Shown one piece after another: positions 36,258-44,061 of a stretch of 64,000 bases of DNA (its first letter is position 1; each line of letters begins with the position of its first letter). The notes beneath the pieces are model-generated. The model had not been told where the DNA came from and searched no databases. It worked only from the letters and a program-made list of their open reading frames with translations. A program made the translations under genes and the position numbers. The stretch is from Gemmatimonadota bacterium (GTDB taxonomy: Bacteria > Gemmatimonadota > Gemmatimonadetes > Gemmatimonadales > Gemmatimonadaceae). Where the stretch lies: NCBI GenBank assembly GCA_016191225.1, contig JACPPC010000015.1:1-64000 (forward strand), read 5' to 3'.

Positions 36258-37214
36258 GTGACCTCTCGCCTCTTTCTCGCTGAGTCCGACGCAGCGTGCA
36301 ATCAGATCACCGAACTCTATGACTTCGTGTGGCCGACAGCGGTGGGAATGTGGAATCTCCGCTGGCAAGTTGCTGGCTATGTTCAAGCGCGACCGGCTGC
36401 CACCGTTGAGGATCTCGAAGCGCGCTTTGTCGGCGGTAGCAGCATTCGCGGCGCGAACTTGCGCCGCGCGTGCGTCGATAACTCGTGGGACACTCAGCAG
36501 GAACAGTTCGCTAAGTTCTTGCTGATAGACCTGTGCGCGATCTACGAGGGGTGGCTCGGCGCTGCGCTGGATGCTGTGAGAGGGAGCGAAGCCGATCTGA
36601 AGGATTTGCAGTTTCCGACTTCCCATACACTTAGCGGGAAGAAGGTGGGAGTGTCAGCGGCGCTGGGACGCCTCCACAAGAACGAGTCGGCGCTTATTGT
36701 CAGCGCCCTGTACCCGGCACTTCGAAGGCACGCCAAGAACTCACGCAACAAGCTCGAGACGATCCTTGCGTGCTACCGGTACTTCAAAGAGCTCCGAAAC
36801 GTGCTGATTCACGGTGGCGGCAGAGCGAGCGAGAAGCTACTTGAGGCGCATGCCGTGTATGTATCAATTGGCGCGGCTACGGATCTGGACTTGAAGGAGA
36901 TTCCAGCGCACCATCCTCCGGTTCTGGGTTTCCCGGTGAAGCTCAGTCTTCGCGGAGTGGTTGGCTTCTCAGGGCTTCTCATTCGCCTAGTGACAACGCT
37001 CGACGCTGAGCTTGCGCGCACGCAGCCCGCAGAAGAGTTGCTGGCGCGCCGCTTGGCTGAGTCTCTTGGCAAGGGAAAGCTGCTGCCACCGAAAGGTACG
37101 TCGCAGCGGCGCGGGCGAATCCGAGCATGCCTCCGCAACCTCGGCTTGCCCTTCGAGGGCGTTGACCTAAAGCTCATCGACGCATGGTCCACCAGACGCA
37201 AGCTCGTCTCCTAG
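36258..37214 (+). CDS. HEPN-like protein with RNxxxH motif (putative RNase)
   Basis: A 318-residue soluble protein. Residues 85-190 are helical and end in CYRYFKELRNVLIHGGG, where R180-N181-xxx-H185 matches the R-x4-6-H motif of HEPN ribonucleases, abundant in toxin-antitoxin, CRISPR and abortive-infection systems; the trailing GGG is common in MAE_28990-type HEPN proteins. The N-terminal 60 residues and a basic C-terminal part (KGTSQRRGRIRACLRNLGLP, about 279-298) have no recognised domain. A GTG start at 36258 was used, 167 bp after the zinc-ribbon gene, so it could have its own promoter. Composition again differs from the core genome. Confidence 0.65.
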   Translation: MTSRLFLAESDAACNQITELYDFVWPTAVGMWNLRWQVAGYVQARPAATVEDLEARFVGGSSIRGANLRRACVDNSWDTQQEQFAKFLLIDLCAIYEGWLGAALDAVRGSEADLKDLQFPTSHTLSGKKVGVSAALGRLHKNESALIVSALYPALRRHAKNSRNKLETILACYRYFKELRNVLIHGGGRASEKLLEAHAVYVSIGAATDLDLKEIPAHHPPVLGFPVKLSLRGVVGFSGLLIRLVTTLDAELARTQPAEELLARRLAESLGKGKLLPPKGTSQRRGRIRACLRNLGLPFEGVDLKLIDAWSTRRKLVS

Positions 37215-37386
37215 TGCGCGAGAAGGCGGCGCCGACATGCAATGCGACGACGCTCGCTGGAGGCCGCTACCCTGTGGATGACGCGGAAGGCGTCGGCGCG
37301 GTTTGCGTCAGGGCGCTCAGAGGAAGCGGACGGCTGTGGCGGCACTCGTGAGGTATCACCCGGAACGCTGGTGCGGGGCAAAAGTC

Positions 37387-37902
37387 ATGATCGATACGAA
37401 TGCGATCAACGCACGCCAGGCGAGCAATGCGCTCAACCAGATAGAGGCCTGGCGAGCGACTGGCGCGGTGCTGCACATGATGTCGGTGCCCGCCTATCGG
37501 GAGGCGAGTGCGGGAGGAGACGAGGTACGGGCAGCGAAGGCTGATCGTCAACTCCAGGGCATCGCGCACTACGGTGGCGACGAGGAGCCCATGTGGAAGG
37601 CGATCGAACGCACAATCTTCCCTTCGGGCGCCGGGACCCAGTCGCAGCGGAACGACGTGGAGATCGTGTTTCAGGCTCGCGCTTGGGGCTATGTGCTCGT
37701 CACCATGGACGGGGCTTCCCGCAGGCAGCCGGGCGGAATACTGGGTGCCCGCGAGCGGCTTGCCGAGCTGGGCGTTACAGTAATGCGTCCAGAGGAGTTC
37801 GTGGCGACAACACGCGAGCGAATATCGGCGCATCATCAGCGAGTGCGACGGAACTGCGCCCTTGCGGGGACACCGCTTCCGGATTGGATTGACAAAGACT
37901 GA
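37387..37902 (+). CDS. PIN-domain nuclease-like protein
   Basis: A 171-residue PIN-domain protein. The four acidic positions are in place: D3 in MIDTNAIN, E39 in VPAYREA, D90 in SQRNDVEIVFQARAWGY and D108 in VLVTMDGAS. PIN domains are metal-dependent ribonucleases, often VapC-type toxins. No antitoxin-like ORF is adjacent. The ATG at 37387 starts directly at the first catalytic strand; an in-frame GTG at 37348 would add 13 residues and is also plausible. The C-terminal tail (about 130-171) is basic. It is the last gene of the low-GC island. Confidence 0.75.
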   Translation: MIDTNAINARQASNALNQIEAWRATGAVLHMMSVPAYREASAGGDEVRAAKADRQLQGIAHYGGDEEPMWKAIERTIFPSGAGTQSQRNDVEIVFQARAWGYVLVTMDGASRRQPGGILGARERLAELGVTVMRPEEFVATTRERISAHHQRVRRNCALAGTPLPDWIDKD

Positions 37903-38553
37903 CGCTTGCGGCCTTTCCGCTGTCCGGCAGATCATCTGATGGCATGCGCCGTGCCGGAGCCGCTGAGGATGTCTCGTGGTGTCCGGCTCGCAGAGAGCGA
38001 GCGGCTGCCGAGTGAGGCGCTCGCCAGCTTGTCTGGAGATGCGCCGGAGCCGCCCGCGGAAGGAGTCACGACCGGCTTCCTCCAGCGCACCGATGGCTCC
38101 CCGCGCGTTCAGAACCTGGGCGCAGCGAAGGTACATGCTCCTAGGATCCGGCGGACCTCGCTCCACGGGCGAACTGGATAGGGTAGAGCGGCTCTGTTGA
38201 GTGAGGCCTGAGTGCCTCTGATGAAGCACAGAGCGGCGTTGTCGCGACGGGCAGCCGGCCGCTGTCGCGATTCGCGCCGACGGCTGGACATGTCGGCATT
38301 TGCCCGACACACGGGCCTCGACACCGAGCACCGGCAGTGCCGCCGCAACCGACACTGCCCGCTCCACGGCCCGCACCCTCCGTCGCCCGCAGGCGGAGCC
38401 TCGGCAAACGCCCACGCCCGGGCACGCCCTCCCACCCCTCGGGTTGACGAACGCCCGCCGGATTCGCATATCTGCCCATCGCTACTTCGATCCGCCGCCT
38501 GCGCCCGCGACTTCGCCGCGCAGTCGGCGGCTCACCCACCCCCGGTAGCAATC
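37903..38553. other. 651-bp right flank of the island, upstream of susC
   Basis: No gene is supported here. Several short frames are open in both directions, and a long reverse frame covers this stretch and the PIN gene, but its translation is low-complexity Arg/Ser/Leu-rich and matches nothing known. GC rises again toward 38300-38500. The promoter of the susC operon should lie near its right end, where TTCGCATATCTGCCC (from 38463) is the most AT-rich stretch. No integrase, tRNA or repeat marking the island edge was found. Confidence 0.35.
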
Positions 38554-41500
38554 ATGAAAACGCGAGTGTTTGCGCTGCTGATGGGACTCTGCCTGCTGGC
38601 TCCGCTGGCGGGCGCCCAGCAGAAGACCGTGACCGGCAGGGTCACCAACGAGGAGGGCACCGCCGTCGCGGGCGTCCAGATCGGCGTGCGGGGTACGTCG
38701 ACCGGCACGACCACCAAGGCCGACGGCACTTACTCCATCAAGGCCGCCCCCGGTGACGTGCTGCTGATCCGCATGATCGGCTATGCCCGCGAGGAGCGCC
38801 CGGTCGGCGCCGCCGACCAGCTCAACATCACGCTGCGCAAGGTCGCCACCTCCCTCGACCAGGTGGTCGTCACCACCCTCGGGCGAACGGCCGTCCAGCG
38901 CTCGATCGGCACCGCGCAGCAGACCGTGGTCGGCGCCGACATCGCCGCGACGCAGCGCGAGAACTTCGTGAACGCCCTCCAGGGCCGTGTCGCCGGCGTC
39001 GAGGTCACCAGCAGTTCCGGGGTGCCGGGGGCCTCGTCGTCGATCACGATCCGCGGCGTCAGCTCGATCAGCAGCAGCAACCAGCCCCTCATGATCGTGG
39101 ACGGCCTGCCGCTCGACAACAAGACGCTCAACACCGGCGTGCTCGCCTCCGACGCCCCGGGGTCGCTCACGGCCTTCAGCAATCGCGGCGTCGACTTCAC
39201 CAACCGCGCCGCCGACCTGAATCCCGATGACATCGAGACCCTCGTCGTCCTCAAGGGCCCCGAGGCGTCCGCGCTCTATGGCATCGACGCCGCCAACGGC
39301 GCGATCGTGATCACGACCAAGCGCGGCAAGGCCGGGCTCGGCGGCTTCGAGTACAGCAACAACTTCCGTCTCGAGAGCTCGAACGCGCGTCCCGCCACCC
39401 AGCGCGTTTACGGCCCGACCAGCATCGCCGGGTCCACGCTCGGCTCGTTCCAGTACTTCGGGGCCCCGTACCCGGCCGGCACGCCGCTCTACGACAACGT
39501 CGAGGGGTTCTTCCGGACGGCGGTCACCCAGCGGCACAGCCTCTCCTTCAGCGGCGCCGCCGCCGACAACCGCGTGAACTACCGCGTGGCCTTCGCCGGC
39601 GAGCAGCAGGCCGGCGTGATCCCGAACGCCGAGCTCACCAAGTACAACCTCACGGCCGCCTCGCAGGCGCAGGTCAACCGGTGGCTGATGACGGACTTCT
39701 CGCTCAGCTTCGCCAACACCGACAACAACCAGTCGTACAAGGGCGATGCGGGGCCGCTCATCGGCCTGCTCCTCTGGCCGGCGACCGACAACGCCAAGGA
39801 CTTCCTCACGCCGGCGGGCACCAGGCGCCGGCTCACCGCGCTCGCCCAGTCGACCGAGGTCGACAATCCGTACTTCAACGTCGCCAAGAACATCAACAAC
39901 TCCAGGAACACCCGCGTGCTGATGAACCTGGGGCTCACGCTGACCCCCTTCTCGTGGGGGACGCTCAAGACCAACCTCGGGCTCGACGGCTACACCAACC
40001 AGCTCTCGATCCTGCGCCATCCCGAGAGCGCCATCGGCTTCTCGTACGGGGGCGTCCTCGACCAGGCCAACGACGTCAATCGCAACCTGAGCATGCAGAC
40101 GGTGCTCAGCTTCACGCCGCGCGCGCTCCCGGGGGACCTCGAGATCTACGGCTTCCTCGGCCAGTCGCTGTTCGACGCGAAGTCCACGGTCGAGGCGCTC
40201 CAGGGCCAGATCTTCCTCGACCCGAACTTCGTTTCCATGAACAACACGAGCCAGAAGACGAACCGGACGACGCTGACGCAGCGCCGGCTGGTGAGCGCCT
40301 TCGGCAGCGTCTCCCTCGACTGGCGGCGGTACCTGTACGTGACGGTCACGGGCCGCAACGACTGGACGTCGACCATCCCGACCCAGCGGAACTCGTTCTT
40401 CTACCCCTCGGTCTCGGGCAGCTTCGTCTTCTCGGACGCCTTCGCGTCGCTCGGCCGCTACATGACCGGCAAGCTCCGTGCCGGCTACGCCCAGGTGGGC
40501 CGCGACGCGCGGCCGTACGCCTATCGCCCGTCGCTCCAGAACAAGACGACGACCTTTGGCGGGTACGGCTACGACTTCTGGGGCCCCAACCTCGCGCTCA
40601 AGCCGGAGTTCATCACGTCGTACGAGTACGGCACGGAGCTGACCTTCCTCGACAACCGCCTCGGCGTCGACATCACGTACTTCAGGAAGCAGACCGAGGA
40701 CCAGATCGTCAACGACATCCGCGGCAGCTACGGCACGGGCTACATCCTCTTCAACCTCAACGGCGCCTCCACCGAGAACACGGGCTGGGAGGTCACGGCC
40801 CGCGGGCGGCCGGTGACGCGCGGCGACCTTTCATGGGAGGTCGTCGCGAACTTCGCGAGCCTGCGCGGCAAGGTGATCGCGCTGCCGCGCGCCCTCCCGG
40901 AATCGTATGTCTCCGACACCTGGCTCTACGGCAACGTGCGCAACGGCGTGATGCCCGGCCGCTCCACGATGTCCCTCACCGGCCTGTTCTACCTGCGAGA
41001 CACCATCCCCGGGTCGCGCAAGCTGCTGATCGACCCGGCGACCGGCCTGCCGCTCCGGTCGGCGTCGTTCATCGACGCCGGCTACGACCGGCAGCCCGAC
41101 TGGACCCTCGGCATCACCAACAGCATCCGGTACAAGCGGTTCACCCTCGACTTCCTGGTGGACATCCGCAAGGGCGGCGACGTGTTCAACGCCACCGAGC
41201 ACTACCTCACCACCCGCGGGCTCGCCACGAGCACGCTCGACCGCGAGCGCCCGCGCATCATCGAGGGGGTGCTGCGCGACGGGAAGGAGAACACGGCCAA
41301 TCCGACGAAGAACACGATCGCCGTCATCCCCGCCGTGCAGACCGCGTACTACACCAACATGAGCGAGGAACTGTTCATCGAGAAGAACATCAACTGGATC
41401 CGGCTCCGCGACGTCACGCTGCGCTACAACATCCCCGACGGGCTGATCCCCGGGAGCCGCAACGCCAGCGTCTGGGTCACGGCGACGGACCTCTTCCTCC

Positions 41501-41637
41501 GGACGAACTACACGGGCCTTGACCCGATCGTGAACGGCAACACCGCCGCCGTGGGCGGGTCGGGTGGTGCCGGGATCGACTTTGGCAACTTCCCGATACC
41601 GCGCGGGTTCAGCTTCGGCCTCAAGGTGGGATTCTGA
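38554..41637 (+). CDS. SusC/RagA-family TonB-linked outer-membrane protein
   Basis: A 1027-residue TonB-dependent transporter. The signal peptide MKTRVFALLMGLCLLAPLAG is followed by a carboxypeptidase-D-like N-terminal domain (VTGRVTNEEGTAVAGVQIGV), a TonB-box-like SLDQVVVTTLG, the plug domain with ALQGRVAGVEVTSSSG and SITIRGVSSIS, and then the 22-strand barrel. SusC proteins import oligosaccharides or peptides together with a surface SusD lipoprotein, which is the next gene (2-bp gap). The length matches the family. Start 38554 is fixed by the signal peptide. The substrate is unknown, and no glycoside hydrolase is linked. It is the first core-like gene after the island. Confidence 0.95.
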   Translation: MKTRVFALLMGLCLLAPLAGAQQKTVTGRVTNEEGTAVAGVQIGVRGTSTGTTTKADGTYSIKAAPGDVLLIRMIGYAREERPVGAADQLNITLRKVATSLDQVVVTTLGRTAVQRSIGTAQQTVVGADIAATQRENFVNALQGRVAGVEVTSSSGVPGASSSITIRGVSSISSSNQPLMIVDGLPLDNKTLNTGVLASDAPGSLTAFSNRGVDFTNRAADLNPDDIETLVVLKGPEASALYGIDAANGAIVITTKRGKAGLGGFEYSNNFRLESSNARPATQRVYGPTSIAGSTLGSFQYFGAPYPAGTPLYDNVEGFFRTAVTQRHSLSFSGAAADNRVNYRVAFAGEQQAGVIPNAELTKYNLTAASQAQVNRWLMTDFSLSFANTDNNQSYKGDAGPLIGLLLWPATDNAKDFLTPAGTRRRLTALAQSTEVDNPYFNVAKNINNSRNTRVLMNLGLTLTPFSWGTLKTNLGLDGYTNQLSILRHPESAIGFSYGGVLDQANDVNRNLSMQTVLSFTPRALPGDLEIYGFLGQSLFDAKSTVEALQGQIFLDPNFVSMNNTSQKTNRTTLTQRRLVSAFGSVSLDWRRYLYVTVTGRNDWTSTIPTQRNSFFYPSVSGSFVFSDAFASLGRYMTGKLRAGYAQVGRDARPYAYRPSLQNKTTTFGGYGYDFWGPNLALKPEFITSYEYGTELTFLDNRLGVDITYFRKQTEDQIVNDIRGSYGTGYILFNLNGASTENTGWEVTARGRPVTRGDLSWEVVANFASLRGKVIALPRALPESYVSDTWLYGNVRNGVMPGRSTMSLTGLFYLRDTIPGSRKLLIDPATGLPLRSASFIDAGYDRQPDWTLGITNSIRYKRFTLDFLVDIRKGGDVFNATEHYLTTRGLATSTLDRERPRIIEGVLRDGKENTANPTKNTIAVIPAVQTAYYTNMSEELFIEKNINWIRLRDVTLRYNIPDGLIPGSRNASVWVTATDLFLRTNYTGLDPIVNGNTAAVGGSGGAGIDFGNFPIPRGFSFGLKVGF

Positions 41638-41639
41638 CC

Positions 41640-43208
41640 ATGACACGCCTCCTGCGGCACACGATCCTCGCCGGCCTGCTCCTCGTCTCGGCGAGCTGCA
41701 CCGACTTCCTCGCGGTCAACGACAACCCCAACGGGCCCCAGACCGTCTCGGCGAACCTCTACCTGGCGCCGATGCTGCACTGGATGGTCACGTCGCCCAT
41801 CCTCGACGGGCGGTTCGTCGGCCGGTACACGCAGCAGTGGACCCTCCCCGGCACGAGCCTCAGCACCTGGGACCGGATGGGCTACGATCCCTCCAGCGAC
41901 AACGGCGCGCAGCAGTGGCGCGACGTGTACTGGAGCCTCGGCCAGAACCTGGTCGACATGATGGGCAAGGCCGAGGCCGAGCAGCGATGGGACCTGCTCG
42001 GGGTGGGCTTCATCCTCAAGGCGTGGGGGTGGCAGGTGCTCACCGACCTGCACGGCGAGATCATCGTCCGGCAGGCGATCGACCAGTCGAGGTTCTCCTT
42101 CGACTACGACACCCAGGACTTCGCCTACCAGGAGATCAAGCGCCTGCTCGACAGCGCCACGGTGCTCCTGCAACGGACCGACGGCGCGGTGGATGCGACC
42201 TACCTCGGCAAGGGCGACCGGATCTACAACGGCGATCGCGCCAAGTGGCTCAAGCTGGCCTACGGGATGATCGCCCTCAACCTGAACCACTACTCCAACA
42301 AGACCACGTACGACCCCGCCGCGGTGATCGCGAACGTGGACAAGTCGCTCGCGAGCAACGCCGACGACCCCCTGCTGACGTACCAGGGCACCAACAACGA
42401 CGACCGCAATTTCCTCGGCAACACCCGCAACAACATCACGTCGTACCGGCAGACCCAGTTCGTGCTGGGGCTCATGAACGGGACGGAGTTCGGTGGCACC
42501 GTCGATCCGCGGATGACCCGCATGCTCGCGCCGTCCCCCGACGGCGTGTACCGGGGCCTCGACGTGAACGTGGTGGGGTTCGGTGGCCTGCCCGCCGCGC
42601 AGCAGCCGATGAACTTCTACGGCTACGCCACCCTCCCGGCGACGGGGTCGCAGAGCCGGTACATCTTCGACGACAAGTCGAAGCTGCCGGTGATGACCTA
42701 CGCCGAGCTGCAGTTCATCAAGGCCGAGGCGGCCTACCGCTCGGGCGACAAGCCGACCGCCCTGATCGCGTACCGCAACGGCGTCTCGGCGCACATCGAC
42801 TTCGTGAACGCCCGCAACATCGACAACAACCAGACCCCGACGCAGATCACCGCGGCGGAGAAGACGGCGTTCCTCGGGAGCGCCAACATCGTGCCGGCGG
42901 CGGCCGCGCTGACGCTCACCCAGATCATGTCGCAGAAGTACATCGCGCTCTGGGGCTGGGGCCACAACGAGATCTGGATGGACATGCGCCGCTACCACTA
43001 CACCGACCTCGATCCCGCGAGCACGGTGCAGGTGTACCCGGGATTCACGCCCCCCACCACGCTCTATCCCGACAACGGGGGCAAGGTCGTGCAGCGCATC
43101 CGGCCCAGGTTCAACTCGGAGTATGTCTGGAACGTCCCGGCCCTCCAGGCCATCGGCGGGACCGCGCTGGACTACCACACGAAGCCGCTCTGGATCATCC
43201 AACCGTAA
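41640..43208 (+). CDS. SusD/RagB-family lipoprotein
   Basis: A 522-residue outer-membrane lipoprotein that lids the SusC transporter. The lipobox LVSASC places the lipid cysteine at about residue 20. Helical TPR-like segments typical of SusD are visible, including WRDVYWSLGQNLVDMMGKAE, LTDLHGEIIV and AKWLKLAYGMIALNL, with the C-terminal part containing LPVMTYAELQFIKAEAAYRS, a SusD signature. It starts 2 bp after susC, so the pair is co-translated. The relation to the SusD-like/SusD_2 subfamily is likely; ligand unknown. Confidence 0.93.
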   Translation: MTRLLRHTILAGLLLVSASCTDFLAVNDNPNGPQTVSANLYLAPMLHWMVTSPILDGRFVGRYTQQWTLPGTSLSTWDRMGYDPSSDNGAQQWRDVYWSLGQNLVDMMGKAEAEQRWDLLGVGFILKAWGWQVLTDLHGEIIVRQAIDQSRFSFDYDTQDFAYQEIKRLLDSATVLLQRTDGAVDATYLGKGDRIYNGDRAKWLKLAYGMIALNLNHYSNKTTYDPAAVIANVDKSLASNADDPLLTYQGTNNDDRNFLGNTRNNITSYRQTQFVLGLMNGTEFGGTVDPRMTRMLAPSPDGVYRGLDVNVVGFGGLPAAQQPMNFYGYATLPATGSQSRYIFDDKSKLPVMTYAELQFIKAEAAYRSGDKPTALIAYRNGVSAHIDFVNARNIDNNQTPTQITAAEKTAFLGSANIVPAAAALTLTQIMSQKYIALWGWGHNEIWMDMRRYHYTDLDPASTVQVYPGFTPPTTLYPDNGGKVVQRIRPRFNSEYVWNVPALQAIGGTALDYHTKPLWIIQP

Positions 43209-43215
43209 CCCCGCC

Positions 43216-43986
43216 ATGATCAAGCCCATTTCCCTCGCGGTGCTGCTCGGCGCGGCCGCCCTCTCCTCCTGCGGCGACAGCGCGGTGCAGGAGATCACGG
43301 CCCCGGCGGCCGAATCCCGCGTCAGGTTCTTCAACTTCGGCGTCAACGCCCCCGCCGTGAACTTCTACGCCGGCACGTCCAAGCTCACGGCCGTCAGCTC
43401 CACCACCGGCACCGAGTCCACGCTCGGCACCTCGTACGGCGTCGCAGCGTCGGGCGGGTTCTACTCCGCCGTGGCGCCCGGCGACTATACCCTCACCGCC
43501 CGGATCTCGGCGACCGTGGACAAGGACCTCGCCATCGCCACGGTCACGCAGACGATCGCCTCCGGCAAGAGCTACTCGGTGTACATGAGCGGCTTCTACA
43601 ACGTCGGGACCAAGACGGTCGAGGCCTTCGCCGTGGAGGATCCGTACCCCGCGGCGATCGACTACGCGTTCGCGCAGGTGCGGTTCGTGAACGCGATCTC
43701 GAACTCGAGCCCGATGATCCTCTACGCCAAGAACACGACCTCGCTGCTCGAGGGGCAGGTGGGCGACGTGCAGGCCTACAAGGCCGCGGGCGCGTTCACG
43801 CCGGTCCCCACCGGGGTGTACGACCTGAGCACGCGGCTGGCGGGATCGGGGACCAACATCATCACCCGGACGGGCGTGTCGTTCGTCGCCGGCAGGATCT
43901 ATACGATCACGGCCCGTGGCGACATCACCGTCGTGTCGGCAACCGCGACCAACCGGCCGATCCTGGACAACACGCCGAACCGGTAG
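43216..43986 (+). CDS. DUF4397 domain lipoprotein
   Basis: A 256-residue predicted lipoprotein: signal peptide with lipobox LSSC (cysteine 19), then two beta-sandwich repeats of DUF4397 type. The first has SRVRFFNFGVNAPAVNFYAG and ends in the YSVYMSGFYN strand, and the second starts AQVRFVNAISNSSPMILYAK. Proteins of this type are often encoded behind SusCD pairs in Bacteroidota-like operons and may bind ligand on the cell surface. It lies 7 bp after susD and is followed by a perfect hairpin, so it ends the operon. Confidence 0.88.
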   Translation: MIKPISLAVLLGAAALSSCGDSAVQEITAPAAESRVRFFNFGVNAPAVNFYAGTSKLTAVSSTTGTESTLGTSYGVAASGGFYSAVAPGDYTLTARISATVDKDLAIATVTQTIASGKSYSVYMSGFYNVGTKTVEAFAVEDPYPAAIDYAFAQVRFVNAISNSSPMILYAKNTTSLLEGQVGDVQAYKAAGAFTPVPTGVYDLSTRLAGSGTNIITRTGVSFVAGRIYTITARGDITVVSATATNRPILDNTPNR

Positions 43987-44010
43987 CACGGCCGGCCGTG
44001 GAGGCGGTGA

Positions 44011-44034
44011 GGGCCCCGGCAACCGCCGGGGCCC
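44011..44034 (+). terminator. Perfect 10-bp GC hairpin ending the susCD operon
   Basis: GGGCCCCGGC (44011-44020) pairs perfectly with GCCGGGGCCC (44025-44034) around an AACC loop. It lies between convergent genes (the DUF4397 lipoprotein gene ends 43986; the NagB fusion ends 44062) and could stop transcription in both directions. The T content downstream is low (GCGTTTCG). Confidence 0.6.
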
Positions 44035-44061
44035 GCGCGCGTTTCGCCCCGCGGGCGCCGG

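Noticed and set aside
37267..38469. 400-residue minus-strand frame across the PIN gene and the gap after it
   Set aside because: It runs antisense to the PIN catalytic motifs, and its translation is low-complexity with no recognised domain.
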